60,000 bases of DNA, taken from positions 64,001 through 124,000 of the forward strand of contig NW_023365936.1 of the NCBI RefSeq assembly GCF_000003815.2, read 5' to 3'. The position numbers and the translations under genes are program-made. The notes below the pieces were generated by a model, which was not told the origin of the DNA, searched no databases, and saw only the letters and a list, made by a program, of their open reading frames with translations. This DNA comes from Branchiostoma floridae. Its lineage: Eukaryota > Chordata > Leptocardii > Amphioxiformes > Branchiostomatidae. Within the stretch, counting starts at the first letter, position 1; the number at the start of each line of letters is the position of its first letter. Below are positions 35,575 through 47,718 of the stretch, one piece after another.

Positions 35575-38500
35575 ATGCCGGGGTTTGCTGTTAAACGTAA
35601 GGGAGGCAGGATTGAACCCAAATACCTGTGTACCATCTGTGCGTTATTGCTCTGTGAACCAAAACAAACACCATGTGGTCATCGGTACTGTCAATCCTGT
35701 GTGGAGGATCTCGCAAGGTGAGCAATTTTGACGAGTCATAAAGATACTTAACATGTGGTACAGCGGTTGAATTTTCGGCTGTACGTTTCATGGTTCTACT
35801 GGGGTATGTTTTTGTCAATACAGAGCTGAAGCTAGGTAGCGATGTAAATATTCCATACCATACATATAAGCAATTGTAGTCATGTGCGCAAGTTCGTTTT
35901 CTGTTAAGAATATGAGAAATTTTTTGCAAAGGATTTTCAAACGTTAGCAATGGGGGGGGGGGATTCAGCTTTTGTTTATTTCAAACACATTACCTAATGG
36001 CTGATACAATGGTCAGTAAACATTTGTAAAACAGGTGTAAGTTATTACATAGTCGTATATTATGATAACTGGTGCAGCATTGAGGATCATTTAGGGACAG
36101 AAAATCAATGCCATATTCATAAACTTTTTGAGTACTCATGATAGCACCACTTTTACGAACTGTAATTTTTAGGAGTGGGAGACGACGATGTAGAGCTCGC
36201 GACTGCGGCGAGGACATAAGGCTTCAAGACGTAAGATGTTCATTGTACTCTGGTATTCAGATGGTTATTTCTTTGCTTCAATCATACATTCTTAACCTAT
36301 AAAATGTCTTGGTGTTACGTCTTGTAAATCTATCGGAATTGAATCCGGCAAAATTATAGTAACAAAATAAAATATTTCATAATAAAGACTTTTCTAAATT
36401 GGATATACTTTTTGGCTCTGGCTGTTCGCAATGTCTCTGAGTGGAATGTAATAGCGTCAACAATTCAAGACAAAATTCTGCTGAATCGAGGAGAGGGTGG
36501 GTGGGTAGGGTTGCATCCAAAACCGTTTTTTATTCTTCGTCAACATAGTTAGCATAAGTCGCAATACCAAGGACGCGTGAAATCATCTACATTTGACGGA
36601 TGTCCTGCTATGATTAAGAGATCCATCGTCCAACTAAGACTGCAAGCTGCCCTGTGAAGTGGACATCCCACTTTTGTGGTAAGTGCGTGGTACGGTGTTT
36701 AATTTCGATAGCATGTTATATCATGACCTTTAAGGAGCACTAAACTCCAGAAGGGAACGTTATGTTCCAATAGACAATAATTTTAGAAAGTAAAAAAATG
36801 CATACTACTCCAAAGTATGCGAAAGTACTCTACTAAATTCCCCAATGGAATTAAGTAATTTCAACCTATGACTGAATACAATGTGACTCATATAGCCTAA
36901 TCTTAAAATTACGTTACAAAGATGATTTCAAGAACAACACTCGTGGAAATCTGTGAACACTAGGTTGTTATTGAACACTATGACTACTTTCAGGAGAATT
37001 GTGTTGACCAATGAACCTGTCTGTCTCAGCAGTAAACTGTCTTATGTTAAGAAACAGCACAATTACAGTACTCGTTTTGCATCAGGTAGTAATTTCAAGT
37101 TGGACAAACCTAGGACAATCTCCTTGAAAAGAACTTTCAGGTATAGAGCAACATCAATGTGGAATCGGCTACCTATAGCACTACAGTCTGCCCAATCTGT
37201 AAGATCTTTCAAAACTGGTTTCAGTGACCTGGTCTCCAGTCTGGAAAAATGATCCGGGCTGTTCCATGACTTGCGTATTGTGTATATACCATGACTGTTT
37301 TTAATTGATGTATCTAAATATTGTCGGATTTTCTAATAAAGTCTCAAAGTCTTGTTATGTGCTCTTTCATATCATGTCAACAATTGTTCTCCCGTGTGCT
37401 TATTGCTTGTATCGTTATGCCAAAAGTATTCACGATGAAGATGTAGTATGGAGAATATTTGGGTAAGATTTGCTCGGGGTTAGTATTGTTTTACAAAACA
37501 TATCAATTCACTACAATATGAATTCTGAAAATTTCGGCTGATTATATACAATCTATTGGAATATACCACACCCTTCTGGAGTGCAATTGTATGTAGGAAA
37601 GCGCAGCATCGGACTAACACAGTCTTGTATTTCTATGTTTCAGGTATCCGCTACTACTGATACCAATGGTGATGTCCACGGCAAATGATGGTTGGGTTGT
37701 GCTTTTGCATGGTATTATCCACCCTTTTCTATGGCAGTTACCACACGATTATGAGGTTTCTAACGGATGAGGATGACTTGGCCCATTGATGACCACCCCC
37801 AGACGAGACCTTCAAATCGGGCGCCGTCAACAATATACATTAGAATCCAGTTCGTTTCGGTGTTATGATAAGAACAGATACTACCTTTCGCGGTAAACCA
37901 CATCAGTCAAACTATATGGACTAAACATGATCAAATTCTCAATATCAAACCAATCTTTACAAGAGAAGTGTTGTTATTAATGGCAACCAGGCTCGTAACA
38001 CCGAGACTGTTTCTCTTTGGTATTTGTGAAACTCATTTCACTGTGTTATATTTCCATTTGTTTGTTGCAGGTGTATCCCGACAAAGCCATAGAAAGGGAG
38101 ATACTGAGTATAGCAATTTTCTGCAGCAATGTCGAAGATGGCTGTAAATGGGAAGGCATTGTTCGTCATCTTATGGTAAGATACCGGTATACATTTTCTG
38201 TATTATAATTTTATTATTTTTAATCCTCCAAAATGTTCTCAGCATTTTGTTGTTCTACATCATTTTGTAGGGTCTATTGGCATCTTAAAAGTTATGTCCC
38301 AAGATTTGTCTTCGAAAACACAATAAGAATAAACATGTTTATTTAGGCACATCTTTCAGAATGCGACTTCGAGAAGATCACATGCATCAACGCCGGCCAA
38401 GGCTGTAAGGTGTTAATATGCAGGAAGAACCTGGCCAACCATCTACAGTCTGACTGTGAATATAGACCTGTAACGTGTCAGTGGTGTCAAGAAACAACTC

Positions 38501-40365
38501 CTCATAAGGAACACAAGGTAGGAAGTTAGATACAAGAACTTCCTGTCGTCGAAGTTAGAAACAAGAACTTCCTGCAGAATGTCTTATGCTGACGATAAAG
38601 GTGTTACATTGAACGATGAGCAGTGATTTCTTGCCTCCACCAGGCCTTCCTATGCAAGGGGGTTTGTGGATCGTAGAATTCGGCAAAAGAATAGGAAATG
38701 TAATATTTCCCCACCGGTTGCGCGGCTGACCAACTCCTCTGGTAATAAAACTCCCTTGGCAAATTATTCTCCCTACAATAGCGAGCGTAGTCAGTTTGGT
38801 AGAGACCAAATTATTGCACAGTGACAGACTATATAATGCAGCTTATTTACACGATGCACTCCTCTTGACATACATTGTAGGATCACAGACAGACCTGCCC
38901 AGTTGCCCCAGTACAGTGTGACTGGTGTGGTAAGAAAGGTCTGACTCGGGCTCAGATACAAGAGCATCAACAACCCGAGACAGGAGACTGTCCCAAAATG
39001 AAGATAGCTTGCAGCTTTGAACACATGGGGTGCAAGGAAAAAGTAAGTATTTACATGTAGATGTGTTTCCTGCGCGCGTGCGATTTTTTGCTTTCCGTGA
39101 TATTGGGGTTTATTTATAGTAGCGTGAACGTTTATTACTGATATACGACAATGCACACTGTTTAACGTTGATGGTTTGACATCCACAGATGGAGAAGAGG
39201 CAACTGGCCGAGCATCTAAAGAAGTCAGTTCAAAATCATTTGAACATGACTAAGACCTACATTGTCAACTTTTATTCCAATTTCGAACACCATCGACAGC
39301 AAGAGGTTGAGTCGCGCGAAAATATGAGAATCCTTCTTCCACGGCTAGAAAAGGACATTAAAGATGTTGATGGAAAAATTGCAGAAATAGAAAGTAAGCT
39401 GTCAGGCGAGCAAGCATCGGGAGCTGCTTCGTCAGGCGGCAACAAAACTCTAGAAAACCGGATTGAGCAGGAACGTGCGAGGGTGGAGGAACTGAGGAGG
39501 AAAATAGCTGCATGGGAGACAAGGGTCGGCACGTTTGAGGGGATTGTAGCGGTTCTGAACCGCGAGATAGAAAAATGTAGTTCTCAAATGGAGGCGTACG
39601 AACGGCAACGTCGTCAGGACAGGGAGATCATCGAAACTCTGGAGAGGAAGGTCAGGTCTCTGGAAAGGATCATCGCTCTGAAGGACGTTGCCCTCGCGGA
39701 ACAAGACCTCCGGATCCAGACGCTAGAGATGACATCTTACGACGGCGTCTTGACTTGGAAGATCGCAGACTTCACACGTAAGCGTCACGACGCCATTACG
39801 GGGAAGACAGCAAGTTTCTACTCGCCATGTTTCTTCACCAGCCGTACAGGGTACAAGATGTGCGCCCGGATCTACCTGAACGGAGACGGGATGGGGAAGG
39901 GCACTCATGTCAGCCTGTTCTTCGTCGTCATGAGGGGGCACTACGATGGACTACTGCGCTGGCCGTTTAGACAAAAGGTGAAACAACACCGATTGATTTG
40001 AATTTTGTGTCTCTCTTTTTTTGTAATAACGATATCAAGGTGTGTAACATATCTAAAATTTTGAGCTACTGTCTACTATCAGATTGTCACACACCTATCA
40101 TAGACAGAATGATGCAAATCTATTTTGTTTTCTATTTCTCCAGGTATCTTTCATGTTGGTGGACCAGAACAACCGAGAAAACGTGACGGACGCGTTCCGT
40201 CCTGACCCGACCAGCTCGTCCTTCCAGCGGCCCACCAGTGACATGAACATCGCCAGTGGATGTCCGCTCTTCGTGCCGCTCAGTCAACTGGACAGCAGCA
40301 GCCATGGTTACGTCAGAGACGACACCATGTTTCTGAAGATCATTGTGGACACTTCAGACCTTTAA
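35575..40365 (+). CDS. TRAF-like gene B: RING, five TRAF zinc fingers, coiled coil, MATH
   Basis: Seven exons with GT-AG borders: 35575-35717 (acceptor at 35556-35557 upstream of the ATG), 36173-36230, 38071-38175, 38347-38517, 38881-39042, 39189-39977, 40144-40365. They join to 549 residues. All eight RING ligands are present (Cys19, Cys22, Cys34, His36, Cys39, Cys42, Cys54, Cys59). Five TRAF-type fingers follow: 85-108, 115-139, 146-165, 172-196 and about 203-229. A long coiled coil covers about 250-393 and TRAF-C/MATH 395-547. The length is near that of vertebrate TRAF3/5, while the MATH segments (RIYLNGDG, SSSFQRP, SGCPLF) are TRAF1/2/3-like. Expected role: trimeric cytoplasmic adaptor and ubiquitin ligase between TNF-receptor-type receptors and NF-kB/MAPK signalling. 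Intron 2 carries a LINE fragment. A kB/CRE motif lies 0.4 kb upstream of the ATG and a promoter-like block at 33.9-34.1 kb. Gene structure is well supported; the pathway role is by family. Confidence 0.9.
36923..37355 (+). pseudogene. LINE 3' fragment (end of reverse-transcriptase ORF) in gene B intron 2
   Basis: The open frame 36953-37252 ends with a motif typical of non-LTR retrotransposon ORF2 C-termini: YSTRFASGSNF, FRYRATSMWNRLP, then SFKTGF. It is followed by a short 3' tail with AATAAAG-type sequence at about 37334. All upstream reverse-transcriptase sequence is missing, as in 5'-truncated copies. The clade (CR1/L2/Jockey group) is not resolved. Confidence 0.7.
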
Positions 40366-40959
40366 TTGAGCAATCTAACGTTAGTATTCAGGGCTGCTCC
40401 AGGGATTGCCCGTAAACTCGTTACGGACAATAACTGGGACAGCCCTAAGTACTTTCTATGAAAGGTCACAAAAACGTTTCCACGAAACTAAAAAGTAAAT
40501 GACCAAAGGTTTTCCGTGGGGTCGTGTAGGGTAACTGCGGGGTATTTTGCCCAGATGTCCTGGATTCAGATCCTGTTTTGCTACGTATACCGATCTTGTG
40601 CGCTTGGGAAATGCACTTAACACGACTTTCCTCACTCAACCCAGGTGTAAAAATGGGTACCTGACTTTGGTTGGGGGGTGGAAGGTGGTTGGGGGAGATT
40701 CTCTCGTAAAATTACAGCATATGTGGAAATGCGGACACCGCACAACCTGTCTGACTCGGAGCATAGCTGCTCTATGTGCCATATTCCCACCATTTATACG
40801 TCAATATATTTATACGATCATACGCACTGCTCCCATAAAGTGACACAAATGAACTGTTGTGATATTTTTAAGTTCTCAAATGTATCCTAGTTTTTATATA
40901 TTCTATCCTAGAATGTTTAGTGAGGTGCTATATAAGGCGCTATATATATAATGCTCGTA

Positions 40960-41033
40960 CCAGTTAAATCTAAGACAACACTAGATCTAAAACTTAACCA
41001 GTTAAATCTAAGACAATACTAGATCTAAAACTT
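40960..41033. repeat. 38-bp tandem duplication downstream of gene B
   Basis: Two units starting CCAGTTAAATCTAAGACAA at 40960 and 40998, nearly identical. Confidence 0.85.
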
Positions 41034-42049
41034 TAAATGATGTCAAAATTAGCATGATTTTAACTACCCGACCTAAGATACATGTGTCATTTCATCATGT
41101 AGCACTTGTGCATTGAGTTTATTTCGCAGCGTTTTCTTCTTTTTGATTGTCGTCCAAATGTTTATTCCAATGACTCAGATTTTGAATTCCTATACATTTT
41201 GAGTAGAGTAGAGTAGATTATAGATTGTTTCGGTCTGGTACATGTACATGGCTGCGGTAGGCATGTAGGCACATTTAGCGCCTGTTTAGGCCGCTCTTTA
41301 GTTGATTGTCATTGTTGGCCTTTGTAGATGGCCCAATACTTTATTGGTGAATACAACGACTGGGTCTGACTCCATGTCTTTGTAAACTCTTTATTGATCA
41401 AACGTGTTGAATTAGGCGAAATTCCTCCGGTAGACTATTCCACCGTGTGTTGGTTCTTGGCATTGTTCTTTGTATTTTCAGATGCCTGTTTGTCTTTATA
41501 ATCCTACAGTGTACTGACTTATTCATTAGATAATTTGGCCCGATAACAGTTGGCTAAAACCTGAAGTCTGTGTGCACAAATGTGATACAATGTTTCTATA
41601 GATTTTAGTTCTTTTTATGATCAATGTCTATCAACAGCTAATCACATGATGTACGTAGTTATAACTTTTCAGAAGAAAAAACATTATAATTCAGAGATCT
41701 AAATGTAATGTCATTATGAAAACATTACGGTGATGTGTATGTTTATCTGTAAAGTAAACTCGTCTGTAGGGTTGCCTATGTACTAGTAATAGCAAAAATA
41801 GAAAATACAAACTGTGGGTAGCGTTTCATGTATTGAGCAAATTGCAGATACGTTACGCTCTTTCGAATTAACAGTAAGCCAATGCTTTAACTAGATTTTG
41901 TTGCAAATGTACATGTAGCATATATAACACTGCTATTAACCAAATAGCAAGAAAACTAGGCATAAAGGCATAGACTGCAAAAGAACATGAATTGCCATGA
42001 ATTGCTAGCAAAGTGACTACATTGACCAAGCAACTGTGTCATTTTCTTA

Positions 42050-42055
42050 AATAAA
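42050..42055 (+). terminator. candidate poly(A) signal of gene B
   Basis: AATAAA followed by a GT-rich stretch, 1.7 kb after the gene B stop. No nearer AATAAA was noticed, so a long 3' untranslated region is possible. Confidence 0.3.
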
Positions 42056-42891
42056 GCATTGTTGTTTCCTGTAACATTATTGCAGTGAAATATATTCCAT
42101 GTCCCTAGTCAGTGGTAGCCCTCATGCGGCTCGCTGTATGATGTATTGCCGGTATTCGAGTTGGTTTCGAACATATTTATTCCTTTCACACTGTGTAAAT
42201 AGTACTATTCGAAGGTACCATTACGAACGGAAAGATGAAACCAGAGGGTTTTGGTGTCGGTGCCGCTTTCGGGTATACATTTTGTACAAAAGCACACTTA
42301 CAAGAACGGGTAAGGAAGCCAGTGACTGCTCCAACTCAGTTCAGCGTATTATCAGGTAGGTTCCACTCATTTGAACTCTACAAACGATGTTGCTTGATGA
42401 GTTTGTGTCAAAGTTGTTTTGATCTGACTAGATAGCACAATGTACTTCATACAAGATATCTATTCTATCATTTGTTGATAGTTATGTAAACTCTAGATCT
42501 ACTGGATGTTCACTCAGTCTGGACTAGTGGTATCGGTTCTCAGACTATACAGCGTGGATGACATTGGTGGTCGAGTAGAAAATGAATGTTTAAATGAAAT
42601 AAAGGAATGTGACATGCCGACATGATGATGCAACAACGTACACCGTTTAGATGTGAAAGTGAAACAGCGTCGAATTCGTGACACACCTCTTTTCACGCCT
42701 GGAGCAGCAAGTAGAATGGTACTACACATAGGGCATTGAACTTGAAGTCACTAATACGAAAACATGTCAGGCTATATTTATGAATGATATTGACCGTATC
42801 ATCCCCTTTTACTCTGCAGCCCTTATCAAGTTTCTGAATCAAAATAAACATGGCATAGATAGATCCCCACACCCATAATGGTATCTTCCGA

Positions 42892-42910
42892 TGACGTCAT
42901 GGGATTCCCC
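42892..42910 (+). promoter_or_regulatory. CRE/kB composite site
   Basis: Perfect CRE TGACGTCA, one T, then kB site GGGATTCCCC; the inverse arrangement of the site at 30143, with the same one-base spacing. Located 2.5 kb downstream of gene B. Confidence 0.5.
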
Positions 42911-43904
42911 TTCTCAGGGTGAGCTCACTTTTGCTACGGGGAACATTGAAGATTATAGCAATTTTTTTCATTGAATTGGAATTGGAATGGGTAATGATTA
43001 TCCGTGAAAATGAAACATGATTGTGATTTGCCTATTGTCTTGAGGATGTAGGTCACCCTTTCAGTTCTCTGTTACTCTAGAATTAAAATTGCTATCCAGG
43101 CCCGCATTGCATTTGCTTGGCGAATTAACTGTTCTATCCTGGCCATTGTAGAAATGCGGTATATCGAAAACACTTGGATAGAATCTTTCATCCTATGCCG
43201 GCATCGTCCGCGATCAGCTTACTTCATCCTCATATAAATTCTGGATATGAGCTACGCATTTGCTATCATAAGTTGTGAAGGTAAGCTAGCTATACACATC
43301 GCGATTTTACCTTTTAGACACAGGTCGTAGCACTCGTGGGATGTGGAATGGGCCGTGTTGTTGTTAGCCCGATGGTCGCATATTCGCTGCTATTGGTATT
43401 AGTAGCTAGTATAGAGAGCTTTCAAGATTGCATACGATCATAAAGCTGATTTGAGTATAGATACTTGGCATGGACTGTTTCTTACAGAACCCACCTCGCG
43501 TTCTGCAAGATTATACGCCCCTCTTGACAAACAATGCCAACATGGCCGCCGATATAGCCGAGCGAGCCACGTATTCACGTGAATTGGAACACAGCTGTCA
43601 ACCAAATACTAGTACTAATTGTGGCTGGGGCAAGGCTAGATTCCGCTCCGATATTTATTCTGCCCGAAGGGGTTTTGGTCCTTGCTCTATTCAATAGTGT
43701 TGTTGGGGTGAATGTGCAAGTGTATGTGCACGCATATACATGTATACTCGTAGACAATGCTGCAACCTATAATTTGATGTGTCACTGGTAAAGTTGTAAG
43801 CAGTATGATTGAGGGGGTGAATTCTGCCATCTTTGATAATCTAATGGTAGACTCTAAGGAATCTCTAAGACGTACATGGGCATTCATTTAGGTCCTGTAA
43901 TTAT

Positions 43905-43978
43905 ATCATAATATATTATATTGATATTGTAATATATTATACATTATATTATAATATATTACATATATATATTAATCA
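43905..43978. repeat. AT-rich quasi-palindromic tract
   Basis: Alternating ATATTATA-type words over about 75 bp, almost free of G and C. Confidence 0.75.
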
Positions 43979-45605
43979 CCAAGTGTTATCAAGTGAGCGA
44001 AATTGTTTGAAAGGTTCCGCAAAATATAAAACACTCAGGTGACTGAGCGGTGTGCCCTAAAACAAAACAATGAACACAGACTATCACAAACGACCACAAA
44101 TGGGTCTAATATACAGTACTAGTATACATGGGGCAAGGATCCGGACCTTGTGTGATTCTCTAGATACATTAACTATGCAATTATGACTAAATAAAAAAAA
44201 AAACACGCAGCAACTTTTAAGTTGTAACTAGTTTTCTTTTCAAGGTATTCCGCTCGTTTCAAGATAGAGGAAAATTCTGGCCGCCATATTGGATCGTCAA
44301 TATTGGGGTTCTGCATGGGAAATTTGCAAATATTTTAAATTCATTTTTCAGGTGGAAAGACGGCAGGATGATATTATGAATGTTATTGATTAATTAAAAC
44401 ATAACACAATTTTATCAGTATCAACTCATGCCTCTAGATACAAAGCGTTTTTCAACCTCAAATTCAAGTAAATGTTCAATACGCCTTGCTTTGCACCCTG
44501 GGACTCCATCCATAAATATCTATATATGATTTATATACGCTTGAGTATTAAGTTCATACATTGCTATCGTCTGCACAGCAAAATTTATTCCAGTTAAAGT
44601 ACCTAGGAACATTGGCAGGTAAGTGTGGCATATGCAACATAATCTTACATTATCATACCTACTTAGACCTTATTTTCATATCTAGACCACAGACTGCATT
44701 GTCACCTATCCTATAGCTACTTTGTGAGGACCTAAACATAGCGTGCGCACTAGACATGGCTTATTTATATGTAGAATATCTCGGTAAAGATTATGATACT
44801 CAAAACCCAACGATTATGATACTACTATCAGCAAATGAACTGCCAGATGTTTAAAGTATTCTTTGATATATATACACATTAATGCACCAAATTGTATTAT
44901 TAGAATACTAGACATGTCACGTATCAATCATCTATGATTATCTTATTATAATATATTGAATTGCCAACACTTAATGCAAAGATTATACAAGGCATTAATA
45001 CCATCATACTCTTAGTGAAATAGATGACATCTATGTTGTCAAGGTATATACCTTGTTATTTTGTCCGGCCGCCCATATTTGTATTACGTTTGGCTCGTCG
45101 CTGTGATGTGAATATTTGTGTCCACCTCGACCGTATGTTGAACGCGTTCTTCGATCATTTTTGAAATCATTAATTGTTCTTTTATCTAATGTCTATCCGA
45201 TTTGCACAAGAGGGCGAATCATTGACGGCTACTGCACATGGCACTCGTAATGTTACCACATTTAGCTTCATGACTTTGCAGCCTTCAGTTATTTGTTATG
45301 TATTTTCTGACTTCTTCAGATAGGCTTTCTTGCAAATCGGTGAAGAAAAAAATGGACGCTGAAGGAAGCTCGTAACTTTGATACTCGTTGCTATATTGGT
45401 TTGAAATACTTTATCTAATTTTCTAAATGACTCTCCTTACCATCGTTATTTATGTTTTGTGTTTTATACATGTAGCATCAAGTTTCTTTATTAAGAAATC
45501 TACGGTTGTGGATGTATGCTGCTATATCATATGCAGTTTCGGAGAAATGGTGGAATTACCCAACTGCGCCACAGAAAAATGGCGCCGAATGTTTTGTACT
45601 AGTCA

Positions 45606-45624
45606 GGGGAATCCCCTTACGTCA
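45606..45624 (+). promoter_or_regulatory. kB/CRE-like composite site
   Basis: Exact kB site GGGGAATCCCC followed directly by TTACGTCA. Located 1.1 kb upstream of a TATA motif at 46712. Confidence 0.5.
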
Positions 45625-46664
45625 TGACTTGCGTGGGTACCTTCTACGCAAGTCAATATCAAACATTCATGAACCTTCCAGCATCACGAGATCGAGAAGC
45701 TTATGCAATCTGCCCATGTGGGAACTTTTTACTTTATCAGTTAAAATGGAAACATTCATGCAGCATATCTCACGTAAACAGCATTTTGAAATAGATATTT
45801 TCATACGAGCCACATGTTGACAGAGAAGCGAAAAGCTCTGCATGTGTCAGCTTTGTCTGACTCATGACACGCCCTGCCACGTGTACAACTGTGACTGTGA
45901 GGTGCTGTGCCATGTCACAACAGTATATAATCTAGACACCGATAATTATAACGTCACGTGTTTTTTTGGCTCCATGATCTAACAGGGGAGGATAACTAAT
46001 ATTTATAAGACTAGTAGTACGGTCGATCAACAAACACATGAATCGATTGGTGCAGACACAAAGACATACGTAGTAAACAGTGAGATTTATCTAAGCGTGC
46101 ATCATTGCGTGCAGTTACTGTGACTCCTGTGAAAATAACAGAAGGTGTAGATCTCCTACCACGTTAGCTGTTATTCCTTCCTTTGTTCCTTTAACCCATC
46201 CAAATGACTTAAATCACCGAAGATAGGGTAATCGCAGTCTTGGTGAAAGGCGTGTCAACATAAGCTATGCCAAAGCGTCCCAGGTAACCCCTGGCCCTAG
46301 GCCTATGACCTTTCACAATTCAACCTTTCGGTTCATGACGTAATAACTCCCGTCTATCTTTGCGAGGGAGTAGGAAAACTCTGCCGGCCTGTTGGTTTGT
46401 AAAACCGCTGTTAGACTTCTGTGACGATGGCAAACCATGCGACAGGAACTTAGCTTTTTACAAAATTTTGTTGTGTAAGTCAACATCGATCAACATCGTC
46501 TGACCATGCCAAGGTGAATGGCATTTTCCCTTCAAGTTGTTAGGTGGCGTCAGCATGACGAAGCCGGCCGCTGTTAATGACTTCGGAACATTCTAGATCA
46601 TACATGATACAGCCAAACGTAGTTTGTCGTGGTGAAATACTAGTCATGGTGACTTTAATTTATC

Positions 46665-46797
46665 CATTGAATGACTTACACGTGGCAATTAGAGTTATTA
46701 GTCACAGAGTGTATAAAAGCCAAACACTTGACTGCAAGTAGTTCTGTTTAGCACATTTTCTAGCAGCTACACACAAGTTTACAAGTTAAGTATTTAG
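46665..46797 (+). promoter_or_regulatory. candidate TATA promoter and leader exon upstream of gene C
   Basis: A CACGTG box near 46679, TATAAAAG at 46712-46719, then about 75 bases ending in TTTAG|GTAGGT, a reasonable splice donor at 46798. It could supply the non-coding leader exon of gene C, whose first coding exon has a likely acceptor at about 51365. The 4.6-kb distance and lack of transcripts keep this uncertain. Confidence 0.3.
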
Positions 46798-47700
46798 GTA
46801 GGTTTTCTTTAATCACCTTACTTTTGTGTCAGAACATAAGAAATGGTGTCACTTCATGTTTCGCTCTTAAGCTTGATCTTTTTTCGTTATTTCATGAATA
46901 AACATCATGTGTGAATATAGTAAAAATCGGTTGTATCGAAGATTCCGAAAACTCACTGTGTGAAAAGTGTGTTTCGCGTTTGATACATTAGTTATGCATA
47001 TTGCTTTCCTACGTGGCTAACCGTTACATACTGAAGCCTCATATGCCATAATATGTATACGTCCTTCTGTATAGCACTATATGGTATTATCGTAATACCT
47101 ATTTTGTTTATTGTCGGGTAAAGGCCCCACAAAACACTCGTACAGTCGCGTATGAGTCGTGCTGAAGTCGATTGTGGTATACGCGTTTTGCCATAGCCTC
47201 TGTGAATCCTGTAGGACAAAAGAAACAATCACAACTCGTGCGATAACAGAAAAGGGGGGGGGGGGGTGCACCTTGCGTACCCTTAGCCAGAGGATTGATT
47301 TATCTAATATAAACTTTTGTCCCTGAACAACTTTTGATGAAAAAGGCCGAGCTTTCTGCTAAGCAGGACAGAAGGCATGTATGTGGGTTTTTTTTTTCAT
47401 TATAAAATCTATCAAAAAACTGTGACATTTGCCATACTATGCACCTGTAAGTGACCTTTTTAATTTCACTAGCTGGACTGACACATTTAGTGGAGGGGGT
47501 GAAATTCGAAGTTCTGGTGTCATGCGATTCTTTTGGCTGTACGTACCTCGTTAAAATGCTGGAGTTGACCTTCAGCTTGGCTTAACCGTATATCGTATAG
47601 AAAGGTCTATCCTGTACTCCCTCTCGTGAACAGTCGCGTTTGATCATGATTGTCTTTGTCAGTGAAATACCCTTTTGCCTGAAATGGAATGGTCGAATTC

Positions 47701-47718
47701 GGGGATTCCCCTTCGTCA
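47701..47718 (+). promoter_or_regulatory. kB site with partial CRE
   Basis: Exact kB site GGGGATTCCCC followed by TTCGTCA, a CRE missing one base compared with the other copies. Confidence 0.45.

Noticed and set aside
39272-39941. Minus-strand open frames opposite the gene B coiled-coil and MATH exon
   Set aside because: They mirror a well-supported exon on the other strand; similar antisense frames occur opposite the same exon in genes C and D.
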